DNA of 48,399 nt, taken from assembly GCA_018819135.1 (NCBI GenBank), contig JAHJQK010000113.1, positions 1-48,399 of the forward strand. The letters run 5' to 3'. Within the stretch, counting starts at the first letter, position 1. Each line of letters opens with the position of its first letter. This DNA comes from Pseudomonadota bacterium. GTDB taxonomy: Bacteria; Desulfobacterota; SM23-61. Below, in pieces: positions 44,896 through 48,399 of this stretch. The notes beneath the pieces were generated by a model. That model had not been told where the DNA came from, ran no database searches, and saw only the letters and a program-made list of their open reading frames with translations. The position numbers and the translations under genes were made by a program.

Positions 44896-46740
44896 ATGAA
44901 AGATGAATCAAAGAGCGAGCGGCAGCTCATCCAAGAATTATTAGAATTACGCACCCAAATTGTTAAATTAGAAAAAGAAAAGGGCAAGCGTGAGCAGATC
45001 GAGGAGGCACTCCGAGAATCTGAAAAGAGATATAAAGAAGTTGTGGAGAGCGCCGCGGAGATTATCCACACCACTGACATCTGGGGTAAATTCACTTTCG
45101 CCAATACTGCTACCCTGAAAGCTGCGGGTACTTCGCTGGAAGAATTTAAACAACTCAATTACCTGGAAATCATTCATCCTGATCACCGCCAGAGGCTGTC
45201 GGAGATTTACATCAATCAGTTTCGAGAAAGGAAAGCAACGATTTACGTAGAATTTCCTATTCTCTCCAGATCTGGTGAGGTCATATGGCTCGGGCAGAAT
45301 TCTTCTTTGATGTTTGAAGGGAAAAAGGTTGTTGGTTTTCATTCCGTTGCCCGCGACATTACCGAGCTCAAAAAGATGGAAGAAACATTACGGCGCAGTG
45401 AAAAGGAGGCTAAGCGGCTGGCGCAAGAGAATGCGTTAGTGGCGGAAGTCGGGCGCATCATCGGCTCAACACCAAATATTGACGAGGTCTTTGAGCGCTT
45501 CTCCAAGGCGGTAGCGAAACTTATCCCCTTCGACCGCGTTTTGATCAACCTAAGAGGTCTCCAAGAAGATGACAGCTTTGTGCGCTACGTGGCGGGGATT
45601 GACGTCCCCCATCGTCGGGCTGGGGAATACGTTTCCTTAACCGGTACAGCCACTGCAGAATGCATGCGCACAAAGTCGAGTCTGCTCATCCAGCCAAAGG
45701 ATGAAAAAGAAACAGAGGAGTGGGCAGCCCGGTTTCCAAAGTTTTTGCCCAATTTTGAGGCTGGAATTCGATCGGCCATCCTGGTCCCCTTGATTGCGGA
45801 AGATCAGATTATCGGGGTCCTGAGTTTGCGAACCACCAAGGTGAAGGCTTATACGGATCAGGACGTGCGGTTAACCGAGAGTATTGCCTCACAGATTGCG
45901 GGGGCTGTTGCCAACGCCCAGCTTTTCATGGAGCGAGAACGAGCAGAGAAGGCGCTGCAAAAGAGTGAGGAGGAGGCGAGAAGGCTGGCTAAAGAGAATG
46001 AAGTCATAGCCGAGATTGGGCGAATTATCAGCTCCACATTAAGAATCGAGGAGGTATACGAACTTTTTGCCAAAGAAGCAGGTAAGCTTATTCCCCTCGA
46101 CAGAATTGCCATCAACGTCCTTAACCCTGAAGCTAACAGGATTATCAGCGTCTATGTCTCCGGGGTTAAGGTGGCAGGGCGAGAAGCTGGGGATTCCTAC
46201 CCTTTGGCGGGTTCAATAAGTGAAGGGGTCATGCGCACCCGCAAGAGCCTCCTCATCCAGACCGAGGATCAAGATGAATTGGCAGGTTATTCCCATCACC
46301 TCTTGTCTACTTTTCAAGCCGGATTTCGATCCATGCTGTCGGTCGCATTGATTTCAAAAGATCAGGTTATCGGAGTCATGCACATCCGAGCGATCAAGCC
46401 CAATGCCTATACAGAGAGAGAAGTGCAGCTTGCTGAGCGCATAGGTAATCAGATTGCCGGGGCCATAGCCAATGCCCAACTCTTTGCTGAACTTAAGCGG
46501 ATGGAGGGGGAGCGGGAGAAATTGATTCGTGATCTTCAAAAGGCACTGTCCGAGGTCAAGAAATTAAGTGGATTTTTGCCGATCTGCGCTTCCTGTAAAA
46601 AGATAAGAGATGATAAAGGGTACTGGAACCAGGTCGAGGTCTATATTCGGGATCGTTCCGAAGCGGAATTTAGTCATGGCATCTGCCCAGATTGTATGAA
46701 GAAACTCTATGGCGATTTTTTAAAAGAGGAGCATAATTAA
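44896..46740 (+). CDS. PAS-GAF-GAF sensor protein with C-terminal double-CxxC module
   Basis: 614 residues, soluble. N-terminal coiled coil (about 1-45), PAS (about 43-165), GAF1 (about 180-345), linker coiled coil, GAF2 (about 370-530), coiled coil, then a 57-residue tail with C564, C567, C597 and C600 (PICASCKK and HGICPDC). There is no histidine kinase, cyclase or DNA-binding domain. I chose ATG 44896: the sequence from there (MKDESKSERQLIQELLELR) matches the start of the sensor at 47448, and it has GGAGA upstream. The tail could bind zinc or an Fe-S cluster; its output role is unknown. Confidence 0.85.
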   Translation: MKDESKSERQLIQELLELRTQIVKLEKEKGKREQIEEALRESEKRYKEVVESAAEIIHTTDIWGKFTFANTATLKAAGTSLEEFKQLNYLEIIHPDHRQRLSEIYINQFRERKATIYVEFPILSRSGEVIWLGQNSSLMFEGKKVVGFHSVARDITELKKMEETLRRSEKEAKRLAQENALVAEVGRIIGSTPNIDEVFERFSKAVAKLIPFDRVLINLRGLQEDDSFVRYVAGIDVPHRRAGEYVSLTGTATAECMRTKSSLLIQPKDEKETEEWAARFPKFLPNFEAGIRSAILVPLIAEDQIIGVLSLRTTKVKAYTDQDVRLTESIASQIAGAVANAQLFMERERAEKALQKSEEEARRLAKENEVIAEIGRIISSTLRIEEVYELFAKEAGKLIPLDRIAINVLNPEANRIISVYVSGVKVAGREAGDSYPLAGSISEGVMRTRKSLLIQTEDQDELAGYSHHLLSTFQAGFRSMLSVALISKDQVIGVMHIRAIKPNAYTEREVQLAERIGNQIAGAIANAQLFAELKRMEGEREKLIRDLQKALSEVKKLSGFLPICASCKKIRDDKGYWNQVEVYIRDRSEAEFSHGICPDCMKKLYGDFLKEEHN

Positions 46741-47010
46741 ATTTAATTGTATAGGAATTTCCTTTTTGGACACGGATGAACACAGATTTTCAGGATGTTA
46801 TAGTAAACGACAAAACAAAGTTGCCATAATGAACAACCCAACTCCTTGCAGAATGCAATAAAAATCCCCTCATTCCCCCTTTACGAAAGGGGGGCGGGGG
46901 GGATTTGGGGTGAAGACTTCGTTTGAATTGAACAGATGATGTCAACTTATTTAAGACGTTCACAATAAATGGAAAAAAATATCTGTGAATATCTGTGGAA
47001 ATCTGTGTCC
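46739..47010. repeat. composite inverted-repeat element, copy 2
   Basis: The left part (46739-46796) nearly repeats 40743-40800. GGACACGGATGAACACAGAT (from 46768) pairs imperfectly with ATCTGTGGAAATCTGTGTCC (46991-47010). Inside lie a C/G-rich palindrome (about 46863-46905) and a 28-bp sequence (46941-46968) also found at 18130-18157. No gene is present between 46741 and 47040. Confidence 0.8.
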
Positions 47011-47040
47011 TATAAATTTAAAAAAGAGTGAGGCCGGAAG

Positions 47041-47417
47041 ATGGAAGAGAATAAATTAAAACCCCGTACGGGTGTAGCCAAGATTGAGGAAAGACAGCAC
47101 CCACGATTTTTATTGAATTTGCCCATCGAATATTATCGGGTCAGCTCGGACATCAACCAATCTGGTTATACGGTCAATGCCAGCGAAGGCGGGTTGATGG
47201 TGAATCTTCCTGAAAAATTGGAAGTGGGTCAGCTTTTGAGAATCAGGATTTTTTCTCTTTCGGTCCTGATATAAATTCCATTGAAATCCTTTCCCAGGTG
47301 GTTTGGGCTGATCATCCGGGAGGTGAAGAGGGCTACCGATCCGGGGTGAAATTTGTAGAGGTTTCTGCTGAAGAGCTCAAAAGGTTGGTGAATTTTTTGC
47401 AAAAACTTACGAATTAA
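47041..47417 (+). pseudogene. PilZ-domain protein with a frameshift
   Basis: From ATG 47041 the frame reads EERQHPRFLLNLPIEYYR and NASEGGLMVNLPEKLEVGQ, the start of a PilZ (cyclic-di-GMP binding) domain, then stops at 47274. The rest of the domain (EILSQVVWADHPGG, SGVKFVEVS, LVNFLQKLTN) continues in another frame to the TAA at 47415-47417. The shift falls in a run of six T at about 47249-47254; one extra T would restore a continuous protein of about 125 residues. A sequencing/assembly error is as likely as a real mutation. Lies upstream of a GAF sensor gene. Confidence 0.75.
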
Positions 47418-47447
47418 CTCCTTGTTCCGAATAGGGAGGAACAGCAA

Positions 47448-48399
47448 ATGAAAGATGAATCAAAGACCAAGCGGCAACTAATCCAGGAATTAATAGAATT
47501 GCGCCAACAAATTGTAAAATTAGAAAAAGAAAAGGGCAAGGGTAAGCAGATCGAGGAGTCTTTGCTAAAAAGTGAGAAGGAGGCGAAGCGACTGGCGCAG
47601 GGGAATGCAGTTATCTCGGAGATCGGACGAATTATTAGCTCCACTTTGAATATCGAAGAAGTCTATCAGCGCTTTGCTGAGGAAGTGCGCAAAGTCCTTC
47701 TTTTTGATAGAGTTACAATCAACATGGTTGATGTTGAAGAAAATATTGTAACCGTTCCTTATGCTGCAGGTATTCCTGCCCCCGGGCGCCAACCTGGAGA
47801 CAATTTTCCTCTGGCTGGCACAACAACTGAATTAAGTGTGAAAACAAGAAAGGGTGTGATCCTCCAACTGGAGAATGAAAATGAGATAGCAAACCATTTT
47901 CCCGGTCTCTTACCGGTTTTTAAAGCTGGGCTTCGATCATCTATGGCTGTTCCCTTAATTTCCAAAGATCAGCCGATAGGGGTCTTGCATTTCGCCTCAA
48001 GAAAGCCAAATGCATATACTGATACAGATCTTAAGCTTGCTGAAAGCATTGGGGCCCAGATTGCCGGGGCCATTGCCAATGCCCAGCTTTATAGAGAGCT
48101 TAAGCAGGCAGAACAAATGCTAAGAAAAAGCGAGGAGGAATCGACGCATTTGGCCCATGAGAATGCAATCATGGCCGAGATTGGCAGAATAATCAGCTCT
48201 ACCCTAAACATTGATGATGTGTACGAACTGTTCACCGCAGCGGCACGAAAGTTGATTGCTTTTGATAGGATTTCTGTGGGCTTACTTGATCCCCCAAAAG
48301 ATACCATTACTGTGGTTCACATCGCCGGAGTTGGAGTAGAGGGACTTGGAGTTGGTAATATTTATCCTTTGCATGATTCAGCCAGCGAAATAGTTATGC
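47448..48399 (+). CDS. GAF-GAF sensor protein, cut by the window end
   Basis: Open frame from ATG 47448 (AGGGAGGA site upstream) to the window edge with no stop, at least 317 residues. The N-terminus (MKDESKTKRQLIQELIELR) copies that of the sensor at 44896, but the PAS domain is missing: the coiled coil leads straight to a GAF domain (about 60-225) and a second GAF starts near 245. Repeats such as EIGRIISSTLNIEEVY and SIGAQIAGAIANAQLY mark each GAF. It is a tandem paralogue; the output end lies outside the window. Confidence 0.85.
   Translation, partial: MKDESKTKRQLIQELIELRQQIVKLEKEKGKGKQIEESLLKSEKEAKRLAQGNAVISEIGRIISSTLNIEEVYQRFAEEVRKVLLFDRVTINMVDVEENIVTVPYAAGIPAPGRQPGDNFPLAGTTTELSVKTRKGVILQLENENEIANHFPGLLPVFKAGLRSSMAVPLISKDQPIGVLHFASRKPNAYTDTDLKLAESIGAQIAGAIANAQLYRELKQAEQMLRKSEEESTHLAHENAIMAEIGRIISSTLNIDDVYELFTAAARKLIAFDRISVGLLDPPKDTITVVHIAGVGVEGLGVGNIYPLHDSASEIVM

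Noticed and set aside
1..48399. CRISPR arrays, tRNA or rRNA genes, intact insertion sequences
   Set aside because: No regularly spaced direct repeats, no cloverleaf-like sequence and no transposase-like reading frame were recognised on either strand.

Overview
The window looks like a piece of an anaerobic, probably uncultured, Deltaproteobacteria/Desulfobacterota-type chromosome. This rests on gene content: a tungsten/molybdopterin aldehyde:ferredoxin oxidoreductase, two complete 2-oxoacid:acceptor oxidoreductases, an HdrD/DsrK-like iron-sulfur protein, several radical SAM enzymes, TonB-ExbBD with outer-membrane receptors (hence a Gram-negative envelope), and many PAS/GAF sensors. No rRNA, tRNA, CRISPR array or intact insertion sequence was seen. 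The species cannot be named from sequence alone.

Layout. (1) 28-1996: a PAS/sigma-54 activator convergent with a methyltransferase. (2) 2023-17869, all minus strand: a near-continuous, overlapping operon from the outer membrane inward. In transcription order it holds a truncated TonB-dependent receptor, an intact receptor, a periplasmic binding protein, a FecCD/BtuC-type permease and its ATPase, an ABC-2 ATPase/permease pair, a giant CobN-type chelatase subunit, ChlI- and ChlD-type chelatase subunits, then ExbB, ExbD and TonB. It reads as uptake (and perhaps export) of a tetrapyrrole, corrinoid or metal chelate coupled to metal insertion. The 3971-17402 part is visibly AT-richer than both flanks and looks inserted. 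(3) 17870-18696: non-coding, with palindromic repeats and a sigma-70-like promoter. (4) 18697-23662, plus strand: macro-domain protein, NarI/HdrE-like membrane protein, HdrD-like Fe-S protein fused to a receiver domain, a two-PAS histidine kinase and a lone receiver. This is a candidate redox-electron-transfer/signalling system. (5) 23668-27309, minus strand: four genes joined by 4-bp overlaps (two related FemAB/GNAT-like proteins, a TraB/GumN-like protein, a radical SAM/SPASM protein), a compact operon I cannot match to a known pathway. (6) 27409-36283, plus strand: ferredoxin, an internally deleted phospholipase-D/cardiolipin-synthase remnant, a DUF362 protein, aldehyde:ferredoxin oxidoreductase, an MntA/HepT toxin-antitoxin pair, a radical SAM protein with extra cysteines, a TIM-barrel protein, and a LysM-LysM-NlpC/P60 hydrolase interrupted by an in-frame TAG. 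(7) 36300-44657: two 2-oxoacid oxidoreductase operons (KorABDC-type, and a gamma/flavoprotein/alpha/beta type) either side of an XRE-cupin regulator. (8) 44896-48399: PAS/GAF and GAF/GAF sensor proteins with a frameshifted PilZ gene between them; the last gene runs off the window.

How it fits together. The oxidoreductases, aldehyde oxidoreductase and ferredoxins would feed low-potential electrons into ferredoxin and, through the flavoprotein subunit, NAD(P)H. The HdrD-like/membrane pair may link to quinone or thiol/disulfide pools, with the attached receiver letting a cysteine-bearing PAS kinase report redox state. Intergenic gaps between the oxidoreductase genes are filled by a family of 80-240 bp inverted-repeat elements.
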